From assembly GCA_947497585.1 (NCBI GenBank), contig CANMHG010000004.1, forward strand, positions 124,001 to 188,000: a stretch of DNA of 64,000 nucleotides. The letters are read 5' to 3'. Position numbers and translations under genes: made by a program. The notes beneath the pieces are model-generated. The model did no database searches, was not told the origin of the DNA, and saw nothing but the letters and a program-made list of their open reading frames with translations. This DNA is from an uncultured Bacillaceae bacterium (lineage in GTDB: Bacteria; Bacillota; Bacilli; Bacillales; Bacillaceae_L). Of the stretch, positions 16,399-26,960 are shown one piece after another. Each line of letters starts with the position of its first letter. Position 1 is the stretch's first letter.

Positions 16399-17641
16399 AT
16401 ACTTCATCCACTTCTTGAAGTAATTTGCTAGCCCAAAGTGTAGCTTTTGAGTAAAGTGCAAATAGTTCAAAGTTATCAATTGACGATGATAACGGTTTTG
16501 TAGAGTTTGAATCGGGTGGATTCTTCTCAACGCTTATGGTCAAATCAAGAATTTCCTTTAAATGGTTTTTCTCACCTGATAAGGCTGCTTTAATATCGTT
16601 AGCAAGAGGTAGTTCAAGTAGAATTTTTTCTAGTGGTACTTTTAAAATAGAATCAATTAATGAGAACATCCCTAATAAGAAATATGTTGAGCTTGTTCCT
16701 TGTTCGCCTAGTGCCCTTCCGATAAGCTCACCAAACTTTGCTCTCGTTAAACTCAAGTGAATAATTTCTTGAGCGGTTAAATCATTTTTATCTTTGTTTT
16801 CGCCTTTGATAGCTAGTACATAGATCCATTTTTTTATCTCAATTAACCCTAAGAGAACTACCGCCTGTTTAATCGAACTCACTTCGTATTTAGGACGGAT
16901 GGTGGGGGAATTAATTAGTTTTAATAGTTTATATGAAATAGATAAGTCCTTCTCTATGACCTTGGTGATATGGTCAATGTCTGGCACAGGCATGTCCAAT
17001 TCTTCTAAAACGAGTAAATATGAATAGTAATAAGATGGTATATCGTGTGATTGCAAAATCACTGGTTTGCTGAAAAAGTAACCTTGGAAATAGGAATAGC
17101 CATCTTCTACAGCTGTTTCATATTCCTCACGCGTTTCAACTTTCTCAGCTAGAAATTTCAATTTATATGGTTTTAAATACTCCATAAGTTGTTTCCTAGC
17201 ACCCCTGGTGGTAGAACGGAAATCAATTTTCACAATATCTACATAGTTAAGAAGTTCTAGAACTTTTTCATCTCCATGTAAAAGGAAAAAGTCGTCCAAA
17301 GCAATAGTATAACCGTTTGATTTTAGATCTTTACATATCTGAATGATTTCATCAGTTGCCTTTACATTTTCAAGGATTTCAACGACAACTGAGAGAGGTG
17401 TGAAGTAGTTCGGTACTTTTAGCTTGAGTAGGTTCTCAGTGAAATTTATAAAACAGGGTTTCCCATTTGATAAGTCACCAAAGCCTATGTTTAAAAAACT
17501 ATTAACGATCACCTCAGTAGTAGCTTGGTCACCATCAACATGGGAATAGGCATTATGTGAGCTATTTCTATAAAGTAATTCATAAGCAATTAGTTCTTCT
17601 TTTTCATTGAAAATAGGCTGTTTAGCCACAAAAACTTCCAT
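16397..17641 (-). CDS. yuxH: EAL-HDOD domain signalling protein, YuxH-like
   Basis: Cytoplasmic protein of 414 residues: an EAL-like fold (1-200) then a HDOD domain (about 205-400). The start FVAKQPIFNEKEELIAYELLYR and the block AEKVETREEYETAVEDGYSYFQ are as in B. subtilis YuxH. The EAL signature itself is changed to ELL and several metal ligands of active c-di-GMP phosphodiesterases are missing, so it is probably a binding or scaffold protein rather than an enzyme. Single gene, ending in the bidirectional terminator. Confidence 0.85.
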   Translation of the reverse strand: MEVFVAKQPIFNEKEELIAYELLYRNSSHNAYSHVDGDQATTEVIVNSFLNIGFGDLSNGKPCFINFTENLLKLKVPNYFTPLSVVVEILENVKATDEIIQICKDLKSNGYTIALDDFFLLHGDEKVLELLNYVDIVKIDFRSTTRGARKQLMEYLKPYKLKFLAEKVETREEYETAVEDGYSYFQGYFFSKPVILQSHDIPSYYYSYLLVLEELDMPVPDIDHITKVIEKDLSISYKLLKLINSPTIRPKYEVSSIKQAVVLLGLIEIKKWIYVLAIKGENKDKNDLTAQEIIHLSLTRAKFGELIGRALGEQGTSSTYFLLGMFSLIDSILKVPLEKILLELPLANDIKAALSGEKNHLKEILDLTISVEKNPPDSNSTKPLSSSIDNFELFALYSKATLWASKLLQEVDEV

Positions 17642-17764
17642 ACAATCCCGCCTTATAAATGAAAAGTGGTAAGACTATTATACTATTCATTTCAAAATAA
17701 AGGAATATAATTTGGGGGTTAAAACTATTAAGGTAGTATAAAAGAACTATATATTATGACGAGC

Positions 17765-17816
17765 GGGGCCTGACCCCCAGCGCAGTAGAGCTTTAAAGCG
17801 CCGGGGGTCAGGCCCC
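17765..17816. repeat. Dispersed palindrome
   Basis: GGGGCCTGACCCCC, centre AGCGCAGTAGAGCTTTAAAGCGC, GGGGGTCAGGCCCC. It ends 13 nt before the stop codon of the fatty acid transporter gene (minus strand). Confidence 0.9.
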
Positions 17817-17829
17817 AAATTCACAAATT

Positions 17830-19155
17830 CTATAAGAATAATAATCCTAAAGAAATAACGATACCACTTATGAATAGTACAATTGTACAGAATCCCATGA
17901 TATCTTTTGCTTTTAGTCCAGCAATTGCAAGTGCTGGTAATGCCCAGAATGGTTGAATTAAATTCGTCCACGCATCACCCCATGCTACAGCCATGGCAGT
18001 TTTCGCAATGGAAAGGTCCATGGTTTGTGCTGCTTCTAGCATTATCGGTGCTTGAACAGCCCACTGTCCTCCACCTGAAGGGACAAAGAAGTTAACGATA
18101 CCGGCACTAATAAATGCAAAGAAATAGAAGGAGAAATCATTTGATATTCCAACGAAAGCCTCAGACATTACTGCTGCTAATCCGGAAGCCGTCATCATTC
18201 CCATAATACCAGCGTAGAAAGGGAACTGAATAATAATCCCACTTGCACCCTTAACGGCATTCATAACAGACTCTAGGAATCTTCTAGGAGTGCCATGGAA
18301 CAGAATACCTAGAAATAGGAATAAGAAGTTAACGATGTTTAAGTTTAATGCAAATCCGTTATTTGTAAAGTAGTAAACTAAGAAAGCAATTCCTAGTAAC
18401 CCTGTTACTATTGATACAATTACACTGTTTTCCAATCGATCTGCAGGAGTAAGTGCATCTTTTTCAACAGTAGCTGCTTGAAGATTTGCCCCATCATCTA
18501 GCAATGCTTTATCTACAGTAACTGTTTCCTCTTTATTCGGCATCATTAAACGATTAAGAATTGGTAGAACGATAAATAGTGCAATAACGATGGCGACGTT
18601 AAATGTCGCAAATATAGTTTCACTCGTCGGGATTAATCCGATTAAATTTTGAGAGAAATGCCCTTCGGTTGCTATGGTTAATGGGATAGAACCTGAAAAA
18701 CCACCATGCCATACAATAAACCCACTGTAAGCGCTTGCTATAAGCAGACGATAATCTACACCTTCAACCTTTTTAGCTAATTCCTTTGCAAAAAGTGCCC
18801 CGATAACAAGACCAAAACCCCAGTTAATCCAGCTTGCAATAACAGAAATAATAGTAACAATAATAATAGCTTGACCAGGTGTTTTAGCGGTACTTGCTAA
18901 GGCACCTAAACCTTTCTTGAATACGGGGCTACTTGCAAGAACATAGCCTGTCACTAATACGAGCACCATTTGCATCGAAAATGCTAATAAGCTCCAAAAG
19001 CCATCTCCCCAGTACTGCACCATGTTAATAACGGTACTGTCTGTGAAAATCAAACCTAAAACAAGTACAAGGAAACTCAGGATAACAACGAATAAAAATG
19101 GATCTGGTAAGTAGCGTTGCATTAACCTGTTAAAAAAGCCAATCGTTGCCTTCAT
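17830..19155 (-). CDS. Short-chain fatty acid transporter, AtoE-like
   Basis: Membrane protein of 441 residues with about twelve helices, of the AtoE short-chain fatty acid (butyrate/acetoacetate) permease family. Family blocks are RLMQRYLPDPFLFVVILS, ASWINWGFGLVIGALFAKE, YSGFIVWHGGFSGSIPL and FFVPSGGGQWAVQAP. ATG 19155 is chosen because AAAGGAGAG stands just before it; the frame also opens at TTG 19173. No acyl-CoA transferase genes lie nearby. Flanked by a dispersed palindrome on each side. Confidence 0.88.
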   Translation of the reverse strand: MKATIGFFNRLMQRYLPDPFLFVVILSFLVLVLGLIFTDSTVINMVQYWGDGFWSLLAFSMQMVLVLVTGYVLASSPVFKKGLGALASTAKTPGQAIIIVTIISVIASWINWGFGLVIGALFAKELAKKVEGVDYRLLIASAYSGFIVWHGGFSGSIPLTIATEGHFSQNLIGLIPTSETIFATFNVAIVIALFIVLPILNRLMMPNKEETVTVDKALLDDGANLQAATVEKDALTPADRLENSVIVSIVTGLLGIAFLVYYFTNNGFALNLNIVNFLFLFLGILFHGTPRRFLESVMNAVKGASGIIIQFPFYAGIMGMMTASGLAAVMSEAFVGISNDFSFYFFAFISAGIVNFFVPSGGGQWAVQAPIMLEAAQTMDLSIAKTAMAVAWGDAWTNLIQPFWALPALAIAGLKAKDIMGFCTIVLFISGIVISLGLLFL

Positions 19156-19248
19156 TGATATCTCTCCTTTCAAAATGTATAGTAACTGTTTCTATTACCT
19201 AGTACTATTTATACAAAATTCAAAATATTCCTTTTCAGATAAAAATTT

Positions 19249-19300
19249 GGGGCCTGACCCCCGGTGCGTTAAAGCTTTAACGCGCTGGGGGTCAGGCCCC
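19249..19300. repeat. Dispersed palindrome
   Basis: Arms GGGGCCTGACCCCCGG / GGGGTCAGGCCCC, centre GCGTTAAAGCTTTAACGC. The bases next to it (TTGGACATATTTTA) carry the extended flank seen at several copies and contain the stop codon of corA. Confidence 0.92.
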
Positions 19301-19312
19301 ATTGGACATATT

Positions 19313-20263
19313 TTAGTCGAACCAGCCTTTCTTTTTGAACCAGAAGAACATGCCTAAGCCGATGGTTAGCATGAGGGAGAGTGTAGCGAAGTAGCCGTAG
19401 CGCCATGAAAGTTCTGGCATGAACTCAAAGTTCATACCGTAAATACCCGCAATGAAAGTTAGTGGCATGAAGATAGTGGTAATGACTGTAAGAACTTTCA
19501 TAACTCTATTTGTTTGGTGGGAGTTAATGGATAAATAGCTGTCCCTAATATCGTTTGTAACTTCACGATTTGAATCAATCATTTCGGATAGTTTTAAAAG
19601 ATGGTCATGAATGTCTGAAAAGTATTCTCTTCTTTCTAGTAATTGTCCTAATCTTTCTGAATTCAATAGTCTGTATAATAGGTCTCTCATTGGTATTACC
19701 GTATGTCTTAAGTGTAGGAATGAGTGTCGAATGTCAAAGAGTTGATCAAGCAATTTGTCCATTGATTCTTTTTTTTCATTATTTTCTAAGTCATTTAGAT
19801 TGTCCTCCAACCTATATATAATCGGAAAGTAATTATCCACAATTTTGTCTAGGACATAATAGAAAATTGAATATTGGTTCCATTTTTCTACATTCTTTGA
19901 GGAAATTAGCTTTTCCCAAACCTCTGAAATTTCCATTGAATCATGATGATGAAAGGAAACAAAATAATTAGCACCAACAAAAAAATTGATTTCTTCTTTT
20001 TCTTCTTCTGCTGAATGAAGACTATGTACGACAAAAAAAGTAAAATCCTCATAATAATCTAGTTTGGGGCGCTGAAGTTTATGGATACAGTCTTCAATGG
20101 CTAGGGGGTGAAAATGAAATGCATTTTCTAACTCTAGAATTTCTTCATCTGTGGGTTGGTCAAAATCTACCCAGAACCATCGTATGTTCGGAGCGAATAA
20201 CTGCTGTAGAGGAAGCTCTTTAGTTATCCGATTCTCATTTGTAACGGCAATGACGTTGATCAT
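19313..20263 (-). CDS. corA: CorA-family magnesium/divalent cation transporter
   Basis: Protein of 316 residues with a large cytoplasmic alpha-beta and coiled-coil domain (1-250) and two C-terminal membrane helices. The signature GMN is at residues 276-278, in the loop that selects hydrated Mg2+. It works as a homopentameric channel in the cytoplasmic membrane. The ATG follows AAGGAGGAG. Length is typical for CorA/YfjQ of bacilli. Single gene. Confidence 0.92.
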   Translation of the reverse strand: MINVIAVTNENRITKELPLQQLFAPNIRWFWVDFDQPTDEEILELENAFHFHPLAIEDCIHKLQRPKLDYYEDFTFFVVHSLHSAEEEKEEINFFVGANYFVSFHHHDSMEISEVWEKLISSKNVEKWNQYSIFYYVLDKIVDNYFPIIYRLEDNLNDLENNEKKESMDKLLDQLFDIRHSFLHLRHTVIPMRDLLYRLLNSERLGQLLERREYFSDIHDHLLKLSEMIDSNREVTNDIRDSYLSINSHQTNRVMKVLTVITTIFMPLTFIAGIYGMNFEFMPELSWRYGYFATLSLMLTIGLGMFFWFKKKGWFD

Positions 20264-20438
20264 GGTTTGAACTCCTCCTTTTTAAAATTTTATTTAGTAA
20301 GCTTGTATATCTTTCTTTCTATCCAATTTTTCTATGAATAGACCTATCATAGTTTCAGGAAATAATTTAAGAATATTTAGACTTATATGTAAATATGATA
20401 TATTTATTTCGATAGTCAAAATAAGTAGGGGGAATATA

Positions 20439-21683
20439 ATGTCTACTCAATTTTCAGTTGAAAAGGTTAGAAGTCAGTTTCCAGCACTTAAGCGTACTTT
20501 TAAGGGAAAACAGGTTGTTTACTTTGATGGACCTGGTGGTTCACAGGTACTGCAATCTGTAATTGATGCAATAAGTGGTTACATGACTAGAGGTGGAGCG
20601 AATCTGCACGGTCAATTTCCATCAAGCGTTGAAACAGAAGAACACCTAGCAAATGCACGCCAGGCTGTTGCTGACCTATTGGGTGCAAGGTCTGATGAGG
20701 TTGCTTTTGGACAGAACTCTACGAGTCTTGCTTTTTCAATTGCACGCTCGTTAAGCAAGACATGGGGAAGTGAAGACAATATAGTGGTAACGGAAATGGA
20801 TCACCGCTGTAATGTTGATAGCTGGGTGAGTGCTGCAAATGATAAAGGAGTAGATGTGAGTTTTTTACCTGTAGATGAAATGAAATTAACCTTAGATCTA
20901 TCAAATTTAAATACAATGATTACCTCCCGAACAAAGCTAGTAGCCGTTACCTTGGCTTCAAACGCAGTGGGGACAATAACGGATATGAGAAAAATTAAAG
21001 AAAGAGCTGAAGAGGTTGGTGCAGTCGTTGTGATTGATGCAGTTCATGCAGTTCCTCATATTGCTATTAACCGTGATGAACTTGGAGCAGATATTCTACT
21101 TTGTTCAGCATACAAGTTTTTCGGACCACATGTAGGTATAGCGGTAATAAAAAGAGATTTGTTTGAAAAGCTACAAGTCTACAAATTAAACCCAGCACCT
21201 ACGTACATACCCGACAAACTTGAGACAGGAACTCAAAACCATGAGGCGTTAGCAGCCATTCCAGCTGTTGTTGATTTCATTGCTAGCTTTGGCAATGGTT
21301 CGACAGTACGCGAAAGGATCGTTAGCGGCTTTGAAGCGATTGGGGAGCATGAGGATAAGTTGGCAACAAAGCTTAGAGATGGACTAAGTAAGCATCATTC
21401 AGTTACCCTATATCAGGCTGATGAAGAAACTCGTAAAACACCAACGATTGCTTTCACAATTGATGGGTTTCATGCAACAGATGTGTGTAAATGGTTGACA
21501 GAGGAACATTCTATCTTTGCAGCAGATGGCCACTTCTATGCTACGACTCTAGCTGACAAATTAGGAATAAATCAAAAGGGTGGATGGGTACGAGTGGGGT
21601 TAGCACCATACAATAGCGAGGAAGAAGTAATCAGATTCCTAGAAGCCATTGACTCCTTAGTCTCTAGCAAACTATCTGTTTAG
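20439..21683 (+). CDS. Cysteine-desulfurase-like PLP enzyme (class V aminotransferase fold)
   Basis: PLP-dependent protein of 414 residues. The cofactor lysine is K226 in LLCSAYKFFGPHVG, and the class V blocks YFDGPGGSQV, FGQNSTSLAFSIARS, EMDHRCNVDSW and VVIDAVHAVPH are present. It fits the cysteine desulfurase-like group (VC1184 type) rather than SufS or IscS, and no suf or isc genes are near. Its physiological substrate is therefore open. ATG 20439 follows AGGGGGAA; the frame is open earlier without support. The TAG stop runs straight into a dispersed palindrome. Confidence 0.82.
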   Translation: MSTQFSVEKVRSQFPALKRTFKGKQVVYFDGPGGSQVLQSVIDAISGYMTRGGANLHGQFPSSVETEEHLANARQAVADLLGARSDEVAFGQNSTSLAFSIARSLSKTWGSEDNIVVTEMDHRCNVDSWVSAANDKGVDVSFLPVDEMKLTLDLSNLNTMITSRTKLVAVTLASNAVGTITDMRKIKERAEEVGAVVVIDAVHAVPHIAINRDELGADILLCSAYKFFGPHVGIAVIKRDLFEKLQVYKLNPAPTYIPDKLETGTQNHEALAAIPAVVDFIASFGNGSTVRERIVSGFEAIGEHEDKLATKLRDGLSKHHSVTLYQADEETRKTPTIAFTIDGFHATDVCKWLTEEHSIFAADGHFYATTLADKLGINQKGGWVRVGLAPYNSEEEVIRFLEAIDSLVSSKLSV

Positions 21684-21775
21684 GGGCCTGTCCCCCGGTG
21701 GTTTAAAGCGTTAACGTAATGGGGGCCTGACCCCCAGCACGTTAATGTGGTAAAGCGGACGCTGGGGGGCAGGTC
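21683..21775. repeat. Doubled dispersed palindrome (three cores)
   Basis: Three GC cores in a row (GGGGCCTGTCCCCC, GGGGGCCTGACCCCC, and a decayed right arm GGGGGGCAGG) are separated by two TTAA-bearing spacers. It fills the whole gap between two convergent genes and begins on the last base of a stop codon. Confidence 0.85.
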
Positions 21776-21777
21776 TT

Positions 21778-22461
21778 TTATTTTGTTTTTCGTTTGAGAG
21801 CCTCGTAGTTTAGTATTTGGATTTCTCGTTGCCCATTCATGGTGATAATGTTTTCGTTTACGAAGGCAACTAGTTTTCGGCTAATGCTTTCTGGGGTAGT
21901 GCCAATGAGTGTTGCAAGTACTTTCTTAGAAATTGGAAGTGTGAATGTTCCACTCGCAATGTTCATTTTCTCACTGAATAGAAGTAGAACACTGGCCAAG
22001 CGTTGTTCGACATCGAGCAGGCTTAAGAGACTTACCCATTCATCAGCCTGATGCAACCGTTCATTCAAGGCAAGGATGTAGCGAAACGATATATCTGGAT
22101 TTCGCTGGATTGCCTTTAAAAAATCCTGTTTGTGGATGGTACATAGCTCTGATTGATCCAAGGTTATTGCATTTGCATAATGATTTTCTGTTTTTAATAA
22201 AGCAGATTGACCGAAAAAATCTCCAGGGAAAAGCAATCGGACAATTTGTTCTTTTCCATCCTCAGAAATCTTGGTGATTTTCACCAACCCCTGACCCACA
22301 ATATACAGGGTTTCAGAAGAATCACCTTCTCTAAACACAAACTCCCCCTTGTTAAATTTCCGTATATGGCAAACTTTCTCGAGTACTTCTATTTCTTCAG
22401 TACTCATTCCTTGAAAGATCGGAACAAGACTTATGCAGTTTAATTGATGGTGATAGGACAT
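21778..22461 (-). CDS. Crp/Fnr-family transcription regulator
   Basis: Regulator of 227 residues: cyclic-nucleotide-like sensor domain (about 15-115), dimer helix (120-150) and winged helix-turn-helix (165-225). The recognition helix ESISR has Glu191, Ser194 and Arg195 in the E-x-x-S-R spacing of FNR proteins that read TTGAT. The iron-sulfur cluster set of E. coli FNR is absent; the only cysteines are C9, C31 and C107, so another sensing mode, perhaps thiol-based, is likely. ATG 22461 follows GGGAGGAA. A perfect TTGAT-N4-ATCAA site lies at its promoter, so autoregulation is likely. Confidence 0.85.
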   Translation of the reverse strand: MSYHHQLNCISLVPIFQGMSTEEIEVLEKVCHIRKFNKGEFVFREGDSSETLYIVGQGLVKITKISEDGKEQIVRLLFPGDFFGQSALLKTENHYANAITLDQSELCTIHKQDFLKAIQRNPDISFRYILALNERLHQADEWVSLLSLLDVEQRLASVLLLFSEKMNIASGTFTLPISKKVLATLIGTTPESISRKLVAFVNENIITMNGQREIQILNYEALKRKTK

Positions 22462-22505
22462 TTCGATTCCTCCCATGTCCAATAAGGGACACACGTTATT
22501 TCCAT

Positions 22506-22542
22506 ATTATATATTATTTTTGGAAAACTTGATTTGCATCAA
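22506..22542 (-). promoter_or_regulatory. Promoter with perfect FNR-type box
   Basis: On the minus strand TATAAT (22511-22506) is preceded, after 17 bases, by the palindrome TTGATGCAAATCAA (22542-22529), which covers the -35 position. The box fits TTGAT-N4-ATCAA exactly, and the gene it serves codes an E-x-x-S-R recognition helix. The box is also about 190 bp before odhA on the other strand. Confidence 0.7.
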
Positions 22543-22732
22543 TGTTTTAACAATTCATTTTTTATACGATAAAAGTAACCTAAGATTTAAAAGTTACAAA
22601 TAAGGGTATAGAAGTTACATGGTATCATCCTGTAACTCACATTCAGGATGTTAGTTGAATGTAATAATTATATACCAATCCTTTTAGTTTAGGTCAGTAG
22701 TTGACCTTTAGAAAAATTGGAGGCATGAAACG

Positions 22733-25567
22733 ATGAATCGTTTTAACAATAATAGTAGATGGAATGAGTTTTATGGTCCAAATATGGGCTATTTATATGA
22801 TGTATATGAACAATATCAAGAAGATCCTGAGTCAGTAGATGAATCCATGAAAAAATTATTTGAGGAACTAGGTGCTCCTCCGTTTCAGGAACCTGAGGAA
22901 CCACCAACTACTAATGGTGATAATATTCAAAAAATCATCTCAACAATGAAGCTTTTCCAATCAATACGGGTAAGTGGACACTTAGCAGCCACTATTTATC
23001 CGTTTGAGAATAAATCTGGAGACAGCAACAAATTGCTTGATCCAGCTCATTTTAACTTAACGAAAGAAGACTTAGTCCAAATTCCAGCAGAATATGTGTG
23101 GGAGGATAAACTTTCTTTTTTAAAAAATTCATGGGAAGCCTATCTGCATTTGAAAAATGTTTATACAAAGTCGATTGCTTATGAATTTGGCCATATTCAT
23201 GATGAAGAAGAAAAGAAATGGTTAGATCAGTATGTAGAGAAAAATGGGATGTTGACCGCACTTTCCAATTCTCAAAAAGAGGCACTGTTAGAGCGATTAT
23301 ATCAAGTGGATAACTTTGAAAAGTTTTTACACAAAACGTTTGTAGGGCAAAAACGCTTTTCTATAGAAGGTATTGATATGTTAGTCCCGATGCTAGATAA
23401 ATTGATTCAAGCGGGAATTGAGGATGGGACGGAAAATATCATGATAGGGATGGCTCATCGTGGTCGGTTAAACGTCTTGGCCCATGTACTTGAAAAGCCC
23501 TATGATCTTATCTTTTCTGAATTCCATCATTCTCCTAATAAAGAGTTAATCCCATCAGAGGGTTCACGTGGCATTAACTTTGGATGGTCTGGAGATGTAA
23601 AGTACCACTTAGGAGCTAATAGAAAGGTGAAGGGTGAAAAAAATAATACCATTCACGTAAGCCTGGCAAACAATCCAAGTCATTTAGAATTTGTTAATCC
23701 AGTCGTTCAGGGTGTGACTCGTGCGTCCCAGGATAACAGAAAAACATCTGGATTTCCTGACCATAATAAAGAAGCCTCTTTTAGTGTGTTAATCCACGGA
23801 GATGCAGCATTTCCTGGGGAAGGGGTTGTTGCAGAGACGCTTAATTTAAGTAGATTGAAGGGTTATGAAACGGGCGGTACGATTCATATTATTGCCAATA
23901 ACTTGCTTGGGTTTACAACGAATTATGCAGACTCACGTTCCACTAAATATGCAAGTGATTTGGCGAAAGGCTTTGAGATTCCGATTATCCATGTGAATGC
24001 AGATGACCCTGAGAGTTGTCTTGCTGTTATGATTTTTGCAAACAGCTATCGAAAAAAGTTTAAAAAGGATATTTTAGTCGATTTAATTGGCTATCGTCGT
24101 TATGGGCACAACGAAATGGATGACCCTAATGTAACACAACCGAAACTATACGAAATCATTAATACGCACCCTAGGATTGCTGAAAAATATGCTAGTCAGT
24201 TAATTTCTGAAAATGTCGTATCTGAGAATGTTGCTAAGGAAAAAGAAGAAGGTCACATGAAGCAGCTACAAAAGATTTTTGATTATCTAAAAGCAAAAGA
24301 TGAAACAGATTTTAAAAAGCCTTCTATACCTAAAGCTGTTGCTGAAGGGTTACCTAAGGTTGATACGACAGTGTCTGAAAAACTACTAAAATCAATGAAT
24401 ACTAATCTTTTAAAATGGCCAGAAACTTTAAATGTGTATCCAAAGTTAGAGAAGATTTTAAAAAAGAGAGAAAATGCATTTGATGAGGGAAGTAAGGTTG
24501 ATTGGGCGTTAGCAGAAACACTTGCATTTGGTTCAATCCTATCTGACGGTGTACCGATACGCGTAACGGGTCAGGACAGTGAACGAGGAACCTTTGCCCA
24601 TCGTCATCTTGTGTTGCATGACCAAGATACGAATGAAAAATATATCCCGTTACATCATCTTCCAGAGGGCAATGCATCATTTGCAATTCACAATAGCCCG
24701 TTATCAGAGGTTGCAGTACTCGGTTATGAATATGGGTACAGTGTGCAAGCACCTGATACCCTTGTTATTTGGGAGGCTCAATTTGGAGACTTTGTCAATG
24801 TGGGTCAAGTAATCATTGACCAGTTCATTTCTTCAGGTCGAGCAAAGTGGGGGCAGAAATCAAGTCTAGTTATGCTTTTACCACACGGATATGAGGGGCA
24901 AGGCCCTGAGCATTCTAGTGCAAGGATGGAGCGATTTTTACAAGCAGCAGCAGAGAACAACTGGACAGTCGCGAACGTAACGAGCGCGGCTCAATATTTT
25001 CATATTTTACGAAGGCAGGCCATGACTTCGATGATGGAGGAAGCAAGACCACTTATTATTATGACACCGAAGAGTCTGCTACGTCATCCTAAGTCAGGAT
25101 CAAAAGGTTCAGAGTTTAGTAGTGGCGGATTTAAATCGATATTAGAGCAGGAAGGAACAGGTTCTAATCCTGAAAAAGTGAAGCGACTAGTATTGTGCAG
25201 CGGAAAAATTGCAGTAGATCTTGCTACAAAGGTTGATGAGAAATCCTCTGAGGAATTGGACTCCGTGCATATTGCTCGAGTTGAACAACTGTATCCATTT
25301 CCAAGGGTAGAGCTAGAAAAGTTGATTAAGAGATTTCCGAATCTAAAGGAAGTTGTTTGGGTTCAAGAGGAACCGAAGAACATGGGATCATGGCTGTTTG
25401 TTCAGCCAATTTTATCTGAAGTATTGCCTGAAGATTTAATGATAGATTATATTGGTCGACCAGATCGATCAAGTCCAGCAACAGGCGATCCACAGGTTCA
25501 TAAACAGGAGCAAGCGTGGATTGTTGAGAAAGCACTAACTGTTCATAAAGGTGGGGAAAATCAATGA
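22733..25567 (+). CDS. odhA: 2-oxoglutarate dehydrogenase E1 component
   Basis: E1 subunit (944 residues) of the 2-oxoglutarate dehydrogenase complex of the TCA cycle. It decarboxylates 2-oxoglutarate with thiamine diphosphate and loads the succinyl group on the E2 lipoyl arm. Visible are the N-terminal E2-binding stretch, the active-site block [18 protein letters not shown], the ThDP motif starting at GD 356-357 ([10 protein letters not shown]), and the C-terminal transketolase half with [18 protein letters not shown] comes before the ATG. It overlaps odhB by 4 nt (ATGA). Confidence 0.97.
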   Translation: MNRFNNNSRWNEFYGPNMGYLYDVYEQYQEDPESVDESMKKLFEELGAPPFQEPEEPPTTNGDNIQKIISTMKLFQSIRVSGHLAATIYPFENKSGDSNKLLDPAHFNLTKEDLVQIPAEYVWEDKLSFLKNSWEAYLHLKNVYTKSIAYEFGHIHDEEEKKWLDQYVEKNGMLTALSNSQKEALLERLYQVDNFEKFLHKTFVGQKRFSIEGIDMLVPMLDKLIQAGIEDGTENIMIGMAHRGRLNVLAHVLEKPYDLIFSEFHHSPNKELIPSEGSRGINFGWSGDVKYHLGANRKVKGEKNNTIHVSLANNPSHLEFVNPVVQGVTRASQDNRKTSGFPDHNKEASFSVLIHGDAAFPGEGVVAETLNLSRLKGYETGGTIHIIANNLLGFTTNYADSRSTKYASDLAKGFEIPIIHVNADDPESCLAVMIFANSYRKKFKKDILVDLIGYRRYGHNEMDDPNVTQPKLYEIINTHPRIAEKYASQLISENVVSENVAKEKEEGHMKQLQKIFDYLKAKDETDFKKPSIPKAVAEGLPKVDTTVSEKLLKSMNTNLLKWPETLNVYPKLEKILKKRENAFDEGSKVDWALAETLAFGSILSDGVPIRVTGQDSERGTFAHRHLVLHDQDTNEKYIPLHHLPEGNASFAIHNSPLSEVAVLGYEYGYSVQAPDTLVIWEAQFGDFVNVGQVIIDQFISSGRAKWGQKSSLVMLLPHGYEGQGPEHSSARMERFLQAAAENNWTVANVTSAAQYFHILRRQAMTSMMEEARPLIIMTPKSLLRHPKSGSKGSEFSSGGFKSILEQEGTGSNPEKVKRLVLCSGKIAVDLATKVDEKSSEELDSVHIARVEQLYPFPRVELEKLIKRFPNLKEVVWVQEEPKNMGSWLFVQPILSEVLPEDLMIDYIGRPDRSSPATGDPQVHKQEQAWIVEKALTVHKGGENQ

Positions 25568-26829
25568 TTGAAATTACTGTACCGGAATTAGCTGAATCTC
25601 TTACAGAAGGAACGATCGGTGAATGGTTAAAAAAAGAGGGTGACTTTATCGAAAAAGGGGAAGCCATTCTTGAACTTGAGACAGATAAAGTAAATATAGA
25701 GGTAACTAGTGAGCATAGTGGGGTTATTAAGGAACTCCTTTTCCAACCCGGTGATACGGTGGAGGTAGGTCAAGTGATTGCTAGGTTAGCAGAGGGTGAA
25801 TCTGGTGAGGCGACTGAAGAAGCAGATGATACTGAAGAAGTAGAATCTTTAGAAAAATCACAATCAGAAGAAAAGTCAGCAGCACAAGAGGATACAAAAC
25901 GAAGTCAACCAGTTGCATCACCTGCGGCTAGAAAAAGAGCGAGAGAATTAGGAATTGATTTACATGAGGTTTCTGGTCGAGATCCTCTAGGGCGACTAAG
26001 AGTTGAGGATGTTGAAACTCATCAAAAGAGCGCAGATAAGGGTAACGGAGTGAAGGGTGATTCGGCGTCAGGAAATGGAAAGTCTGAAGATAAAGGGCCG
26101 AAATCACAAGTCAAAGATAAGGACGATAACATCGAGAGAATTAAAATGTCTAGAAGACGCCAAACCATTGCTAAAAGGCTAGTTGAGGCTCAGCAAAGTG
26201 CGGCAATGTTAACGACATTTAATGAAGTCGATATGACAGCGGTCATGGATTTGCGTAGCAGACGTAAAGAATCTTTTTATAATAAGAATGGTGTGAAATT
26301 AGGATTCATGTCGTTTTTTACAAAAGCAGTTATAGGAGCTCTTAAGGAGTTTCCGTTATTGAACGCAGAAATTCAAGGAGATGAGATCTTAGTTAAGAAG
26401 TTTTACGATATTGGAATCGCGGTTTCTGCTGAAGAAGGATTAGTTGTTCCAGTTGTTAGAAATGCTGATAAATTGAGCTTTGCTGGAATCGAAAAGGAAA
26501 TTGGTACTCTCTCTGAAAAAGCACAAACGAATAAGTTAGGCCTACAGGACCTTCAAGGGGGAACCTTTACAATCACAAATGGTGGCATCTTTGGATCGCT
26601 CTTCTCAACACCGATCTTAAATACACCACAGGTTGGAATATTAGGAATGCACACAATTCAAAAACGTCCGGTTGTTGTAGATGACAATGATACTGTCGAG
26701 GTTAGACCAATGATGTATATTGCTCTTTCCTACGACCACCGAATCGTTGATGGAAAAGACGCAGTTCAATTCCTCGTACGAATCAAACAACTACTCGAAG
26801 ACCCTGAAGACTTACTGTTGGAAGGGTAG
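25564..26829 (+). CDS. odhB: 2-oxoglutarate dehydrogenase E2 (dihydrolipoamide succinyltransferase)
   Basis: E2 core protein of 421 residues. The lipoyl domain is at 1-78 with lipoyl-lysine K42 in ETDKVNIEV; an acidic hinge follows, then the E3-binding domain (about 117-155, [15 protein letters not shown]), a Lys/Gly-rich linker and the catalytic domain (190-421) with His392 and Asp396 in SYDHRIVDG. It passes succinyl from the lipoyl arm to CoA. Start codon overlaps the odhA stop, so the subunits are coupled. E3 (lpd) is not here, as is usual in bacilli. Confidence 0.97.
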   Translation: MIEITVPELAESLTEGTIGEWLKKEGDFIEKGEAILELETDKVNIEVTSEHSGVIKELLFQPGDTVEVGQVIARLAEGESGEATEEADDTEEVESLEKSQSEEKSAAQEDTKRSQPVASPAARKRARELGIDLHEVSGRDPLGRLRVEDVETHQKSADKGNGVKGDSASGNGKSEDKGPKSQVKDKDDNIERIKMSRRRQTIAKRLVEAQQSAAMLTTFNEVDMTAVMDLRSRRKESFYNKNGVKLGFMSFFTKAVIGALKEFPLLNAEIQGDEILVKKFYDIGIAVSAEEGLVVPVVRNADKLSFAGIEKEIGTLSEKAQTNKLGLQDLQGGTFTITNGGIFGSLFSTPILNTPQVGILGMHTIQKRPVVVDDNDTVEVRPMMYIALSYDHRIVDGKDAVQFLVRIKQLLEDPEDLLLEG

Positions 26830-26855
26830 AATGTGTGACTAGTGTGTCACATTAA

Positions 26856-26946
26856 GGGGCTAGACCCCCGGCGGTTTAAAGCATTAACGTAGTGGGGGCC
26901 TGACCCCCGGTGCTTTAAAGTGGTAACGCGCCGGGGGTCAGGCCCC
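26856..26946. repeat. Doubled dispersed palindrome (three cores)
   Basis: Cores GGGGCTAGACCCCC (changed), GGGGGCCTGACCCCC and GGGGGTCAGGCCCC, with two spacers carrying TTTAAAGCATTAACG and TTTAAAGTGGTAACG. It forms the end region of the convergent odhB and MFS genes and is followed by ATTTTTG. Confidence 0.88.
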
Positions 26947-26960
26947 ATTTTTGTTATTTA

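Noticed and set aside
17747..17971. Short frames reading GPDPR...GSGP as genes (also near 19175, 38570 and 61134)
   Set aside because: They are the one open frame through the palindromic element and have no ribosome site; they are artefacts of the repeat.
20439..21683. SufS-type iron-sulfur gene
   Set aside because: No suf or isc partner genes nearby, and the sequence fits the desulfurase-like VC1184 group instead.
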